This document shows positions 11,514 through 23,676 of a stretch of 64,000 bases of DNA, piece by piece. This stretch comes from Diadema setosum (taxonomy: Eukaryota; Echinodermata; Echinoidea; Diadematoida; Diadematidae): NCBI GenBank assembly GCA_033980235.1, contig CM067070.1:22032199-22096198 (forward strand), in the 5' to 3' direction. The notes under the pieces were generated by a model. The model was given only the letters and a program-made list of their open reading frames with translations, ran no database searches and was not told where the DNA came from. Made by a program: the position numbers and the translations under genes. Each line of letters begins with the position of its first letter. Position 1 is the stretch's first letter.

Positions 11514-11639
11514 TACTGCAGATATGAACAATGCACGCCTTATATGACCTCTTCTCCTCGGGTCGAATTACGCAATGCAGCTGAGCAGTGACAGACCAGT
11601 TATCGTGTTCGCGAAGAGAGTTGATAAACGGAACTATTT

Positions 11640-11845
11640 TGAAAGCCGTTTCTAAAGGGCTTTCAAAAGGGCTTTGGAAAGGGCTTTGGAAACGGCTTTT
11701 GAAAGCCGTCTACAGGGGAAAGTTGATAAACGCAGCCAAAGTCTAATGCCGCCACTCAGGGCTTCGGAAAGGGCTATGGAAAGGGCTTTGGAAAGGGCTT
11801 TGGAAAGCCGTTTAAACAGGGGAAAGTTGATAAACGCAGCCTTTG
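11640..11845. repeat. Two tandem copies rich in GGGCTTTGGAAA
   Basis: Two related blocks of about 80 bp (11651-11735 and 11758-11845) each have three or four GGGCTTTGGAAA repeats followed by CAGGGGAAAGTTGATAAACG. One frame reads MERALE/ALESRL repeats, which comes from the repeat period. Confidence 0.75.
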
Positions 11846-12212
11846 AGAAGAAGAAAAGTCTGGATGGAGCTATAGGGCGGAGAGTGCGGGGTCAGCGAGG
11901 AAGATAGACCAGTGACATCTTTCCGCTTGAAGAATGAATGTAACATGCTGCAGACGCAAGTTACACTTGATTAAAACAGAGCGAGGAGACACAAAGAAAT
12001 AAGTGTCGTGGCGAAGTCTTTGCATGTACATCGAAATTCATTTAGACTAATACATCTGAACTGTGACGATCAGTGTTTCCATGCTGAACACAAATTTCAT
12101 ACACTTTGCCATGATATACGTATCGCTACGTGTTCTAAGAAGAATTCAACAAAATGAAATTTTTGTAAGTGAAAGTGGACATTCCATTAACTTTTTATTA
12201 ATATGAAGGACG

Positions 12213-12358
12213 AAGGTAATTTCATTCCCCCTGCATTCTGAAAAAGGCGAGTCAAGTGCTCTTTCGTGCTCTTGCTCTTGTGAGGTTCGAACCCGCACGT
12301 GTGCAACCTCACGTCTCTGAGACGTCGCCTTTAACCACTCGGCCATACGTCTCGACAA
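12213..12358 (-). repeat. tRNA-derived SINE
   Basis: On the minus strand, 12358 to about 12275 reads like a tRNA. It has an A box, TGGCCGAGTGG, near 12346 and a B box, GGTTCGAACCT, at 12294-12284. The T-stem and acceptor do not pair properly and there is no matching 3' acceptor strand, so it is not a working tRNA gene. The downstream tail (AGAGCACTTGACTCGCC.., then the complement of GGTAATTTCATTCCCCCTGC) is shared with 24532-24582. A tRNA head plus a dispersed tail is the structure of a SINE. Confidence 0.7.
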
Positions 12359-12635
12359 ATTTTTATTGAAAAAAAGAACAAATACTGTTAAATAGCATTT
12401 CCGTTAAATTTCCTTAATATCATATCAAAATTAACATATTATATTCAACCATACTTGCTAGCATTTGCCAAACATATTTATATAAAATGTAAAGTGTGTG
12501 AATTGTCACGAATTGTAGGAGGGTTTGCGTTTTAATCGTCCTATCTCTGCATGTACACGAAATAACATGCATATATTTCATTGAATTACCTCATTGAACG
12601 GTGATTTTGTTTGTTTTTTTAATCTGTGCCTCCAG

Positions 12636-12794
12636 TTTCAGCGAATTGGAAAGATCGAGTTAGCAGGTGAGATGGCTGCTAGCGAAGCCATAGCGAAGAG
12701 AGAGGCCGAGGAAAAGGCGAGGCAAATTGCCGCCCAGAAGGAGCAGGTCAAAAAGGACATCGCAGCACAGAAGGCAAAACAGAAGACGAAGTAG
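12636..12794 (+). CDS. Terminal exon of a Lys/Ala/Glu-rich coiled-coil protein
   Basis: A pyrimidine-rich tract ends in CCTCCAG at 12635, giving a phase-0 start; a second AG at 12640-12641 would also keep phase 0. The exon reads RIGKIELAGEMAASEAIAKR, then EAEEKARQIAAQKEQ, and ends KAKQKTK with a TAG stop at 12792-12794. Composition is much more coding-like than the surroundings, and a charged Ala-rich amphipathic helix or coiled coil is evident. The protein was not recognised. Upstream exons must lie at a distance, since none was found in the preceding 3 kb. A polyadenylation signal occurs 0.6 kb downstream. Confidence 0.6.
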   Translation, partial: FQRIGKIELAGEMAASEAIAKREAEEKARQIAAQKEQVKKDIAAQKAKQKTK

Positions 12795-13405
12795 ACACAG
12801 TTCAAATGTCAAAGGCAACGTGAAAGAACACTGAATCTCACGCAAGGCCCTGTCATACAAACTGAGTTATATTCGAAACCATTCGAAACCAAGTGCAGAA
12901 TTCGAATCAGCCAGTTTTTACAACAGTCGTCAGTTTACCTGTGACATATTCTACTCTCATTTCAAACTTTTAATCCTTAAAGCTTGTAAAGGGATTTAAG
13001 AGAGACAAAGAGCACTGAATTTGACGTTGTTGTTGCTGCCTACATTGATACTTTTGCTTACCTAGGTCAAACGTTCTCCTTGTGATCTTGTGTGGCGTAA
13101 TTCTAGCTGAAGTCATGGATTTCCTTTTTTTTATTTCTGTGCGTAACCTTAGTTAGATAATCATATTATTATTTGAAGGCAGCTGTGCATCCACGAAGCT
13201 ACAGAAAGTAACAGTGTTTAATTGGTCTTCTACCTCCAGATTAACGATGTCCACCCACGTCGATCCAGTTTCTGATTCATCTACTGATTGATTTGAATTC
13301 CTCCATCTCCGTGTAAAGACAGATATACTTCTTTGTTCTCTTTAGTATATTTATATGCAAAGATAAATATAATTTACAATGAAATAAATAATAATGCTCT
13401 CAGGA
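12795..13405 (+). other. Probable 3' UTR of the coiled-coil gene
   Basis: No coding frame is present. AATAAA at 13383-13388 is the most plausible polyadenylation signal; transcript extent is inferred. Confidence 0.4.
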
Positions 13406-16274
13406 GAACTATGCAAATATATTTCGACATGAGTAGTGGTAAGTCAGAATTTCAGGCATAAGCGAATCAGAATAAATCATGTTTAATCTTTCTTACTTTA
13501 TAGTCGCTCTTCATTAAAGAAGACGGCCATATTCAAGGTATTTGCAAATATCTACCAGGTAGAAAAAAAAAATCACCACAGCTTACACATACTGAATCAA
13601 ACACAAATTCTATAGATTATATAATTTCCATATTAATTATACAATCCAAAACAAGTTATCACTGCTTTGGATTATTTTTTTTCAAGTTCCATGTGTGATT
13701 AATAATTTACGGTAGAAAAGCTTTAGACTTGGGATTTAATTTGAAAATCGTTTTTAAGCTTGAAGAAGCAGTAACAATGATAAAAACAAGTTTTTTTTTC
13801 TTTGTTCAGTGAATTAAGCTTTGCGGCATCTTGCAGAAACACTTTTATTTTTCCTGGGCATTCTTCCTATTCCAAGGTTTATAATCAAAACGAGACTGCT
13901 ATTCATGTTTGCACTGAAATTTCAAATTGCGACTGAGACCCATAACAAACTTACTGAAGTGCATACGGACAAAAAGTGAAATAGTATGAAATTTGCATTA
14001 CCAAACAAACATCATTAAAAACATAGATAAAAGTAAAAGTACACTATACGATTAGGATAAAGAAAAACGACAACACAGCACGCAGGCCAGTCGGGGCTAG
14101 TCCTTAATTTAGAACGCAACTATGATACCAATTTTAATCACAAGTTTTAAGCGCCTTATGCTTCAACGATTCATATTTGCGATATTCATAAAGTATTTTT
14201 TCGGTATTCACAATCTTTTTATGAATATTTTTTCAAGTCAAAATGTTATTGAACATTTTAACACAGACATCAGTGATCAGTGAACTGCTTTAACGATGCT
14301 TTAATTAAAACATGGGGGGGGGGTCATTTCACTGCAGTTGTGTACACACTTACAAAGGATAGATACATATGCAAAACAGTGCATGCATGTTCCGTATCCT
14401 TCAATGTTGGGTAATTTTCATGGAGCTATTCAACACTTTTGTAAAACGTCATTTACTAGATATCTCCACTTTTCTTCGTATAGGTATGAACGTCTGAGAG
14501 TCCATAATTTCCGGTGGCTTAATGTTTCTTTTCAATGTACATAATATTAAAGACATAATAGAAAGAGATTCAAGGGATTATCTTCACAGCTTGTTTTATT
14601 TCTGTTAGTGACAATATCATGCTTTAATCAAATCTTACTGAGGTAACTGCAAAACCCGTACTGTGAGAACGTGAGGTGGAAATTATTACTTGCTTATACT
14701 GAATATTTTGTGTGTTTGCGTGTGTGCGTGTGTGTGTGTGTGTGTTTGTGTTCCCACTCGTTTGCTGTGGGCTTGAGGTGAAATCTGTAAAACATATCGT
14801 GATATCACCATATATACTCTGTTTTATAATATTAATTAGCCATTGCAATAATTCGACTACACGTTGTGACATTATTTGCGATGAAAGAACGTTGGTAAGA
14901 GCGGCGACAACACAGATCAGCATATTTTTCTTTGTCCTCGTTTCCGTCAATTTCCTGTCTGTTGTTCTCCACTCTCGTCCTGTCCTTGAGGAGCCGCCAT
15001 CTGCATCGCGTCGACCCTGCTGTCCGACTTCTGTTCATAAAAAGACAGTCAAAAGTTATTTCAATAGATGCTTTGGTGTAGAGTTATCTATATAATCATT
15101 TCTGCGTTACTTGTTGACAAGCAATGGTCGCAGGTTATATCAATTCCACCAGCCACCATTCCAGCCGTTGACTAATTTCATTAATTGATTATTGTGGAAC
15201 TTTGAATACATTTCAACTCACTCTTTAGCTCCCATTTCCATCACAACGTCCACAATAGAACTGTCAGAATTGTGAACACTTAATGATTCGATTTGATTGA
15301 ATCACAGATAAAAGATAAGAGCGGTAAAAATTATCGAATGCAAGGTCGAATACATCACAATGCCATGATGTACAAATATGTAGTAAAACAATAATATCCG
15401 TAGTGATACAGACGCAAATGCAATTTCACTTCCATTTCATTGTCATTTCTTTATTCAAGCGTGGCAACAAGATTCAGCCAATTGCTTTTTTTTTTCCACA
15501 TGTCCGTGCACGGATAAGGAAACAAAAAAAATATACAATACAATACAATACAAAAAACTGAAAAGAAAAATAATCAATCACGTACTTAACAATACACAAT
15601 ATGGTGAGCACTGTAACAGTAAACAATGTGATAATTAAAAGAAATAAGAAAAAACGAAAAAAAACGAAAAAAGAAAAAAGATCATAAAGTTATACAATGA
15701 GAAAAAAAAATTTATTATCAAGTATTGATAACAACATAAGTTTATATTCTGTTTAGAGCTTTCCTATACGTGAGTTCGAGTCTATGATTTTTAGTTGTAA
15801 ATCATTGTGTGTAACCGAGATAATGAAAGGATTTGCACATTGTTTCTTACATTCATTGGAAAACGTTTCACCTATATTTTCTAATGAGATACTCCGGTGC
15901 TAAATTCACAACTTGTATATCACACATCTTATATATCAAACATAAGGTATACTTTGCTTGTCTTTATTCTAACAAATATCAAGTGACAATGAACCACAAA
16001 TAAGGCGAGTTTATTACCCATTTTCAACGCGTGTAAACAGTCTTACACGAACTGAGCAATCCGTTCTGTAAGATTTGCAGCTTTTGAACATTTTTTCTTC
16101 GTGTTATTCCAGACTACATCTTATTTGTTTGTAAAAAAAAGTAGTGCTGTTTCTTGAAAAAGACAATGCCTGAAAATACGTTTTAATGAAATAAAAATCT
16201 CACCGTTGATTTACAGACATATTCAACATGTTTGCCCCAACTGAAACAGCTATCAATAAATTATTGTATATAAT
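13406..16274. other. AT-rich stretch without recognised genes
   Basis: Only short open frames are present. Simple repeats include (TG)n at about 14709-14747 and an AATAC pentanucleotide at about 15533-15556, with A-rich tracts at 15650-15710. The 15430-15710 segment looks like degraded retroelement tail but could not be assigned. Confidence 0.5.
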
Positions 16275-16651
16275 AAGTATTTGAGTGAGAATTTTGAACG
16301 ATGTACAATTGCCAATTTTCGCACCTTATGACATTCTTTCCCTTAGAACACGCCAGGATGACCTAAGAAACCAGATTTTTTCATGTCATCTCAAAGATTG
16401 ATTTGGTTGACTTTTGCCTGACATTTTTCATTTGACAAGAACTTAAAGCGTAAAAATACGGTAAAAACGCTATTTTCACAATAATTTTTGTTTTTCAAAC
16501 TAATGATGTGCCTTTTTTATGGTACGTGGCATGTAATATCAGACCATGTTCTGGATCTGACATATCATGGGTATGTATCACAAAATTATAAGAACTTATG
16601 AGCACGTATAAAATTACAGAGAACAATTGAAATATCAAAGCACTAAACAGA

Positions 16652-19600
16652 CGAACGTCCGTGATGCTCTTATTTCTATCGCTGCTACAAATTCTACTTT
16701 GTTGTCCCAATTGTAATATATACAAAAATTTGGTGTTCCACCTAATAAACATATCCTACAAAAATTGTACGTCTGCTGGCTGTACAAGGGGCGTTACATT
16801 CGTTTATACAAAATTATACTCAGTTTTCGTCACGGACGTGCTTCCGCTATTTTCTAGTAAAGATCGCAGCCCATTAAACGTTATTGGCGATATTGTTCTG
16901 AGTCGTAATCAGCTAAGATCTAGCCACAAGATAATATGTTTGTTTTGAGTTTCTATCCATCCTTTGTCGAATAGGAACCGAAATTATATTTTTAGTCGAA
17001 CCTTCGAGAAAAAAAGAACGTCCGTGATGATTAAAACGTTTTCGAGTGGGACACCATCTTGCTTTGATGGCGGAGGTACATTTTGTCTTTGGCTCTCTAG
17101 CAGAGGAGCTGCATGTCATTTTTGGAGCAGACTGAGGTTTGTCCGCAGTTTTTGGACCATGCAATTCACCGAGAACCAAGCAAATAATTATTTTTTTTCT
17201 CTGAAAATTCACCTCCTGTTCCCCCTCTGAGCAATACATATGTTGTAAGGATGTCAAAATTCTTATAATTTGGATTGACAATACCTTTTCAAAATTTTGA
17301 AAAAGTTAGGAATGCTAGGTATTCTCTGCCGATTAGTTATCCGTCCTGGAACATGACCCTAGTTGTAGAACGAACGTCCGTGGCAATTCCAGCGAACGTC
17401 CGTGACGTATGCAACCCCACCGATAGGTATAATTTGTCCCGAAAATGTCCTGTATTCTATAAAACTTTTTGCTCCAATAGCGACACTGAAAGTTTTACAA
17501 AATAAACAATGAGTTTAGAGCAGTAGTCTCAGAATTTTTAAGGTATTATGTGATCATGATGAACAAACAGTTGAAAATTTACGTACAGTTTTACGATTAT
17601 TGTCCCTCTATTTATACAAAAAACAGCTTAACGCTGAAAACAAAGTTATAGGAAAATGGACTTTTGTGTAATCTGTAATTTCGGTGCATTTAAATTCCTT
17701 TCTAATGACGTTCTGGAGACAATTTGTACTGTTACAAGTTCTGAAAGTTTCTTTCACGGATGTTCTGTCCGAGAAAGGAAATTTCTGATAATTACAAATA
17801 TATCACTGCTCATTAAGTTAATGTTACTTGAAAATATCACCAAATCACCGAGTCTCTCATACCCAAAAGTGAATAACGTTCAGCTCTCAATTTACCTGTA
17901 ATAACAAATGGAAAACATTTTGGTCACGGATGTTCGTTTGCAGAATAAGTGAATGGATTATATAGTAGGAGATTGAAGAACAGTGCCACTTTTTAGTGAC
18001 AGATTCTCCAAGTGTTTATCTTTTGAGTATGGTAGCTGCCGTCTCAAACAGAACTCATCCAGTTTTGGTCTCCATAACGGACGTTCGCTTTAATTGTCAT
18101 GATATTAAATGCGTTAATTCATTCTTACGTTTCCGTTCACGACGATTTTTCTCTCATCCCCTAAGTAGCCTGAACATGCTGCGACCAAGCAGAAAACAAA
18201 AACTAAACAAACCAAACCAAAACAAATCCGAAAAGTGCTACGCAATCACATTCAGGATAATGACGGATGAAGTCTGTAATGGGCATGTGTTGAAGAAGAA
18301 ACGGAAAAGTTTCAAAAGGATGTGGAAGCAGTTGAATGAAAAAATAATGAGAAGAAACAGAGAAGGGATCGAGCTCCAACAAACAGAGAAAAGAATTGCC
18401 AGTGCACTCCCGTTTTACCAAATTCCTCTGAAGAAGTTTTTGTTTGTTTGTTTATTTTTTTTCATCGAAATGCCGTCACAAGCGAACAAAAATAATGCAG
18501 TATACAATTATTGTCTGATGAAAATACGCAAATCCTCTGCATATCATGACATAGTGTTATTTTATACTCATCAATGAAAAGCAATGTTAATTTTTAATTC
18601 TTTCTAAGATTTTTTTTTTTCATTTTACATTTAAGAGACAGAGAGATCGTAAATTTGTTTGTGCTTTTGTGCTTACTTTGAAAACACATGCTACAAAAGC
18701 AGTGATAAAGAATAGGTTAAAGTTTGCACTTTGATGCGTTCGCTCTTCCAAAGATTCGTTAATCCGAATGTCCAAAGGTTTGTTATTCTGAAAATTAAAA
18801 AAAAAATCGTAGTCAATTCAGAAGGTTTCTTATTAAAAATGTTCTTATTCCGAAAGTTTGTTAGTCCGAAAATTAGAAATTAAGGTTCATTACTTTTAGG
18901 TCCGTTCTTCTAAAAGTGGAATTGGCCTGACATTGATTTAAATGAAAACGGTTATCATGAGGTTTTGAAATTTGGAGGATTTGGTTGTTAACTTGTTTCT
19001 CCACATTGGGATAAGCGAACCTGATCGTTCATGTTCCAATTAATAAACCTTTCGATTAATCTTCCGAGATTCCTATCATTTACCGAATAAAAAAGCTTCA
19101 TGATTATACGAACTCTATCAATTTTCGGATTGACAAACTGCATGAATAACGAGCCTCCGAAATGACGCGCTACAAAATGTTTGTTATAACAAACCATATT
19201 GTATAATATCGAAATCACAAACATCCATCCAAGTTATATGGACTTATAGTGTCTTGGTATGACGAAACTTCGCAGTATCGAACCTAATATAATTGCTGAC
19301 TAATATAATAGTACAAATTCTCCTTGGTAACAGTGTGTAACACAAGGAGCAAACGCAGAGGGATTTCTTCCTAAAAGGTATTCGTTTGCCCTCTCCAGCT
19401 AAACTTCGTATTTCTATAACGGAGCACATTTCTTTTGTTTTTCTATGTTAATTCTATGTCATAATTAGCTGTGACCATGTTCGTTAAAAGCAAATTTTGC
19501 ATTGTAGACTTAAGATGATAAATTTAGGACCTGAATCTTTTCTTCGTGATAACGAAATTTTGATAAAATCATATTCGTTCTCAAGGATGGACTACGTCAC

Positions 19601-20247
19601 TGAGATTACACGTACGTTTCTACTTTCATTTACGAGAGATGGAAAATTGTTTTCTTTGATTCCTCAGTATGAGAAGATAAACAAGCTTTTATAATTGAGA
19701 ATTGGTAATATCTATTCAGGATTTTGCGGAGGAGTTTGTTCTTGACATGAAATTGCGGTTGGTTGTAAGTAGAATGCGTTTCCAACATGTCCAACTCAAG
19801 AGAGCTGCATTGTTCAATATCTTGTTTGTTCCGAACGTCCGTGAGCTATATGCGAACCTCCGTGATGAAAACTATGCTATGTTTGTTGGGTTATCGAGAC
19901 TGCCTAGATCAGATACATGATAGAAGGGTATGTTATTATTTGGGAGTGAGGATTAAAGTATGGGATAGTGAAATAAGAGGTCGAAATATTGAGTTTCTGT
20001 AAAATGCGCGAAAAGTGAAGAAAGTGTTTAGCGGAAGAGCAATATTTCGACAGAAATAACGAATTTGGTTAAATCATCAGTTGTCTACCATTACGTACTG
20101 GTTAAGAGTACAAGATTGATATTCTCCCAACACGTTCACCTGTCCCTTAAGATATTCCGTTACGATTTTGAACTGAATCAGATTGTTGCAAACTATGTTA
20201 AATGGTATTCAAATGTAAGTGCAGTACTATTCCCCACGGACGTTCGC
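16652..20247. repeat. Dispersed CGAACGTCCGTGA motif, at least eleven copies
   Basis: Direct copies lie at 16652, 17016 (GAACGTCCGTGATGA), 17371, 17393, 19832 and 19853 (CGAACCTCCGTGATG). Complementary copies (TCACGGACGTTCG type) lie near 16830, 17754, 17934, 18075 and 20235. Several are exact over 12-13 bases. They are not evenly spaced and do not share a reading frame, which argues against a tandem or coding repeat. Confidence 0.85.
18735..18905. repeat. Short diverged repeat of GTTAATCCGAA type
   Basis: TTCGTTAATCCGAATGTCC, GTTATTCTGAAAATT, TTATTCCGAAAGTTTGTTAG and TTAGTCCGAAAATTAG follow one another. It is a small degenerate array of about five units in the middle of the candidate 4.2-kb element. 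Confidence 0.6.
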
Positions 20248-20919
20248 TGCTCTGGACATGGTTAACTTCCTCGGTGAATAAAAACTTGTTCCTCTGTGAA
20301 AATCCCAGTATAATTGGGTTCATATTAAAGCTTGAGTTATACTCTTTCAAATAAGGTAAATGATTTGGAGAATTTCCTACTTTTTAAAATTTGCCTTGTT
20401 TTGGCTCAATTGTACATCGTTCAAAATTCTGACCCATTTACTTAAACTAACCTGATCTACAGGGCGTATAAAAAAGTTACACTTTTGAAAAAAATTGTCT
20501 AAACTACATTTCAACATATTTGGAAGATTTTTTCATATATATGGATGCCCAATAGTCTCATCTATCAAGTGCAATCAACAAAACAAATTTTTGTTCACGC
20601 TTAGCTGAACACTGACGCTCTTTGTCCAGAGTGTGACAAATTGAAAGAAGATGGAAAATTCAGCCAGCAGCCCAAATAAGTGTTCTCATTCAAACAAATT
20701 GCTCTTTTGCTCACAGTATTGATAATGTTATGATAGTTTAGGAATTTTATGGCGATTTTTTGTCACGTTTTAAATGATTCTATTGTGTTATGGAAGGTTG
20801 ATTAAGACCATCAAGATCTTTTAAGCACAGTTATCACAAATCATGCACAGACATATCGAACCCACATGCCAGTCAATCAGTCAAGAAGAAAAGTACAAAA
20901 TTGATGCATCCTCAGATTA

Positions 20920-20952
20920 TTCAATCAATACAATCAATTCAATCAATTAAGC

Positions 20953-20987
<35 letters not shown>

Positions 20988-21022
20988 CATTCATTTAATC
21001 AATCAATCAAACAATCAGTCAG
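20920..21022. repeat. (AATC)n microsatellite
   Basis: Tetranucleotide AATC/AATT repeats with interruptions. Confidence 0.9.
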
Positions 21023-21096
21023 TCACAATTGTATGCATGTTTTATAAAAAGTGGCAGATCGACATAGGGATATTCTTTCCCCCCCCCCCCCCCGGC

Positions 21097-21474
21097 TTAA
21101 AGGGGATGGCTAGTACCTGATCATTGGGAATCAGTGGGAATGCTGGGGAGGATAGTTACAATCCTGGTAGGATTCATATAAGAGTACATTATATATCTTT
21201 TGTTGTGTGAAAATTGTTTGCTTCAGAATGGTCTCATAGTAATTCAAGTAATGTGCAGTTTAATGTTTCCAGGTTAGCATGCCTGCACAGTGATGGGGCG
21301 ATCGTTAACGATTATCTGCACATTATTTGAGTATGAGATCTTTCTGAAGCAAATAATTATCACACAACAATAGATCTATAATATACTCTTAAATTAATCC
21401 CAAAAGGATTGGAACAATAATCACCAAGCATTCCCACAGATACCCACTGATCAGTTACTAGCCACCCCCTTTAA
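21097..21474. mobile_element. MITE with TTAA ends
   Basis: The left end, TTAAAGGGGATGGCTAGTAC, pairs with the right end ...GTTACTAGCCACCCCCTTTAA. Arms of about 150 bp also share GATCATTGGGAATCAGTGGG / CCCACTGATCAG and GCTTCAGAAT / CTGAAGC. The TTAA at both edges suits an element duplicating TTAA, as piggyBac-like elements do, but the class is inferred. Confidence 0.75.
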
Positions 21475-21553
21475 AGGCTAATAAATTTTCGAAAAAATGT
21501 CAATTCACCCATAATTATGGCATATACAACTGAGCATAGATCTTTCGAGACAG

Positions 21554-21753
21554 TTAGGCTTCTGGATAATATTTGGAAAATTGTTGAAAAGTTGAAAAGG
21601 GAACAAGCAAAATAGGAAAATGTACACTTTGTGCAAATTTAGTTTTTGTACGCACTTTCTTGAACTTCTTGATTAGCAAGCCAAGAGGAACAGCTCCTAA
21701 GAAAATAGGGATTACCACGTTGCAGAATATGTAATGTCTGGAACACCAACTCT
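21554..21753 (-). CDS. Ig-superfamily receptor, last exon: membrane segment and tail
   Basis: A strong acceptor (TTGTTCTCTTGCAG, exon from 21753) opens a phase-1 frame that fits the phase-1 donor of the preceding Ig exon. It reads ESWCSRHYIFCNVVIP and continues as about 20 hydrophobic residues ending in a GLLI stretch. A basic stop-transfer sequence, KKFKKVRTKTK, follows. The tail ends SKYYPEA with a TAA at 21554-21556. This is a typical single-pass membrane anchor. The tail is about 40 residues with no ITAM or ITIM recognised. The product is probably a cell-surface receptor or adhesion protein. Confidence 0.72.
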
Positions 21754-22364
21754 CTGCAAGAGAACAAAAATGAAGAAAGAAATCAAACAGGAAACGGACT
21801 TTATTCAAAAGTATACAGTATAGGTGGCACAAAGGTTCATAAGAATAGATATGAGTAGGCCTACAGTGTTTAAGGATTGAATACATTATAGGGCTTTGCA
21901 TCAATAAGCACATACGCTGAAATGCATCTGGCTTTTAATTTACATAGTTATACGCTGAAAAAGAAAAATGTTGGGGAGAGACCGACTCTGCTCACGGTCA
22001 GCATTGCCTTGTATGATTACTGCACCAATATGCTTTTATCAAATAGCGCATTTACTCACAGTCTTTATTTTATTCAGATTAGGTAATTAGACAGAGCCAC
22101 ACCCCTGTTCCTTTTGCATGGCAACTAACTTACTAGGTTATTTGCTCTTGCTGTTTGTTTCATTGTTTGTTGGTTTTTCTTCTAAACTTCCTTTGCTTAA
22201 TTTGAAAAAAAAAAGTGTCAAAGTGCATTCAACTTGGCCATCGTCACCAAACGACCGCAGTGGTGGGTATGATAGAAATTGCCCCGAAAATCTCTATGTA
22301 GCTATTTTAGTGCCCTTATATTACATATTATATATTATACATTAGATGATATATTATATAATAT

Positions 22365-22400
22365 AAACATATATATATATATTTATATATATAACACGTA
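22365..22400. repeat. (AT)n microsatellite
   Basis: Alternating AT next to the following hairpin element, inside an intron of the Ig gene. Confidence 0.85.
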
Positions 22401-22410
22401 TATGTCCTTC

Positions 22411-22560
22411 TCAAAAAATCGAGTGAAAATATTCACTCTTGGAGTGAATACAAAAAAGAGTGAATCTAGAGTGAAATTGGTGCACATTTTCTCTCAAAAT
22501 TCACTCTTTTTTGTATTCACTCCTTTAAGAGTGAATATTTTCACTCGATCTTTTTAGAGA
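22411..22560. mobile_element. 150-bp palindromic MITE
   Basis: The left arm ATCGAGTGAAAATATTCACT..GGAGTGAATACAAAAAAGAG is repeated in reverse complement at about 22500-22556. The arms are about 58 bp and almost perfect. It lies within the last intron of the Ig gene. Confidence 0.82.
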
Positions 22561-22612
22561 GCATACCCGATCGCGTACAAAACCAGTGTACATAGGTCCT
22601 TCGTTATTTATT

Positions 22613-22799
22613 CAGTGCGAAAAGATGAACAGCTTTCTTCAACGGACGTACAGCTACTTCAACATGGTTTATTGCCACGATTTCGGTCTTTTCCTTATCT
22701 CATGCACCTTCATCAGACCTTGTCGGCGGCAGTAAAACCTTTGGCAATAAACCGCGCTGAAGAAGCTACGTCCATTGAAAGCTTCAACTTCTCGCACTG
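22613..22799. mobile_element. 187-bp imperfect hairpin element
   Basis: CAGTGCGAAAAGATGAACAG at 22613 pairs with the complement at 22780-22799, and GGTTTATTGCCA near 22664 pairs with TGGCAATAAACC near 22742. It is an intronic foldback copy with diverged arms. Confidence 0.68.
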
Positions 22800-22832
22800 T
22801 TTATATATAGTATGTATAGTATATATATATAT

Positions 22833-23143
22833 GGGCCGTGACGCGGGAAAAGGGCCCTTAGGGCATTAAATATCGAAAATGAGTGTTCACCTCCATATTG
22901 CAGAAGGAACTCTGACGTATTTGGACATGTAAACCTTTTTCTGAAATTCCACTCCTAAATGCCCCATTACGACATTTAAAACCGCATGTTTTGTCCAAAT
23001 CCTGTCACTTTTTGATGCGTCTATGCATGTGCGCGTAGTTAGCTAGTTGATCTTTTTTTGCGCGTATTGCTTTGTTAAACTTCCGCGCCGTTTTCTGGCG
23101 TTTGCGCGCAGCGGCGCTAAGGGCCCTTTTCTCGCGTCACGGC

Positions 23144-23145
<2 letters not shown>
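22833..23145. mobile_element. 313-bp MITE in a TA-rich target
   Basis: The ends are inverted repeats: GGGCCGTGACGCGGGAAAAG at the left and CTTTTCTCGCGTCACGGCCC at the right. One mismatch separates the arms, and GGGCCCTTAG is shared beyond. Both edges lie in (TA)n, consistent with insertion into TA, but a target duplication cannot be separated from the microsatellite. Confidence 0.8.

Positions 23146-23180
<35 letters not shown>
23146..23180. repeat. (TA)n microsatellite
   Basis: About seventeen TA dinucleotides at the right edge of the MITE. Confidence 0.93.
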
Positions 23181-23183
<3 letters not shown>

Positions 23184-23352
23184 GGAAGAAAAGGCTTAAC
23201 CTTTTGATAGCATTGTCGTTGATATTTCTTCCATGTTTTTTTTTTCTTATCTTTTTAGCAGATTCCAAAAAGTATGTCCTTGTGGCGAGGGGTGGGGGGG
23301 GGGGGGGAGGCAGCTAAAGTGCAACAGAAATGGCTGTGAGGTAAAAATTCAC

Positions 23353-23676
23353 CCTTCTCTTGAACGACAAATGTGAAAGTCAGTTCTGTTTCTTGAGTTG
23401 AATTATTCCGCTGCGCGATGCATATGTACGTCCCATTATGCTCAGGACCAACATTCTCTATTTCGAGAAAAGTCTTGTTCACGAGCTTCAATCCATGCCT
23501 GAACTCGGTGGGTTGATCCGAAATGTAATCGGCCCCTATCACATGCTCCAACTCGCCCGATTCCTGCCTATACCAGTCGACCAATTCAACATCGATTTGG
23601 ATCTCCGTAGCATTGATGCAGGGGACCACCTCTTTGCTCCCTCTCATGAGCTGGACGTCAGGCTGAACATGGTTTA
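23353..23676 (-). CDS. Ig-superfamily receptor, membrane-proximal Ig domain exon
   Basis: Acceptor CTGATCGCAG (exon from 23676) and donor GGTGAAT (exon to 23353) give an exon of 324 bp, exactly 108 codons, phase 1 at both ends. The domain has both canonical cysteines (EVVPCINA and GTYICIAQ), the core tryptophan (VDWYRQ), and the D/E-x-G-x-Y-x-C strand-F signature as EHNGTYIC. Several NxS/T sites (NAT, NKT, NGT, NNST) predict glycosylation outside the cell. It is a V- or I-set-like fold by pattern. It precedes the membrane exon at 21753 and follows the Ig exon at 25333-25659, with phases compatible throughout. Confidence 0.82.

Larger units (their letters stand above)
16275..20443. mobile_element. 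Candidate 4.2-kb transposon carrying a repeated 13-mer
   Basis: A 37-base segment at 16275-16311, with core CAGAATTTTGAACGATGTAC, is repeated in reverse complement at 20407-20443 with about four mismatches. All seen copies of the CGAACGTCCGTGA motif lie inside these limits and none was noticed elsewhere in the window. The interior is AT-rich. Its longest frame, 17996-18577 (193 codons), holds a basic segment with KKKRKSFKRMWKQLNEKI but matches no transposase I recognise. Target duplication was not identified, so the boundaries are provisional. Inverted ends plus repeated internal motifs in both orientations resemble transposase-binding subterminal repeats. Confidence 0.5.

Noticed and set aside
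12275..12358. Functional tRNA-Leu/Ser gene on the minus strand
   Set aside because: A and B boxes are present but the acceptor and T stems do not pair, and a SINE tail follows.
14624..15095. Overlapping frames near the TG microsatellite
   Set aside because: They contain simple-sequence-derived residues and no splice or family support.
17996..18577. 193-codon frame as a transposase for the 16.3-20.4 kb element
   Set aside because: It has a basic middle part but no catalytic triad or DNA-binding fold that I could recognise.
16652..20247. CRISPR array
   Set aside because: The repeated unit is only 13 bases, spacing is highly irregular, both orientations occur, and the DNA is eukaryotic.
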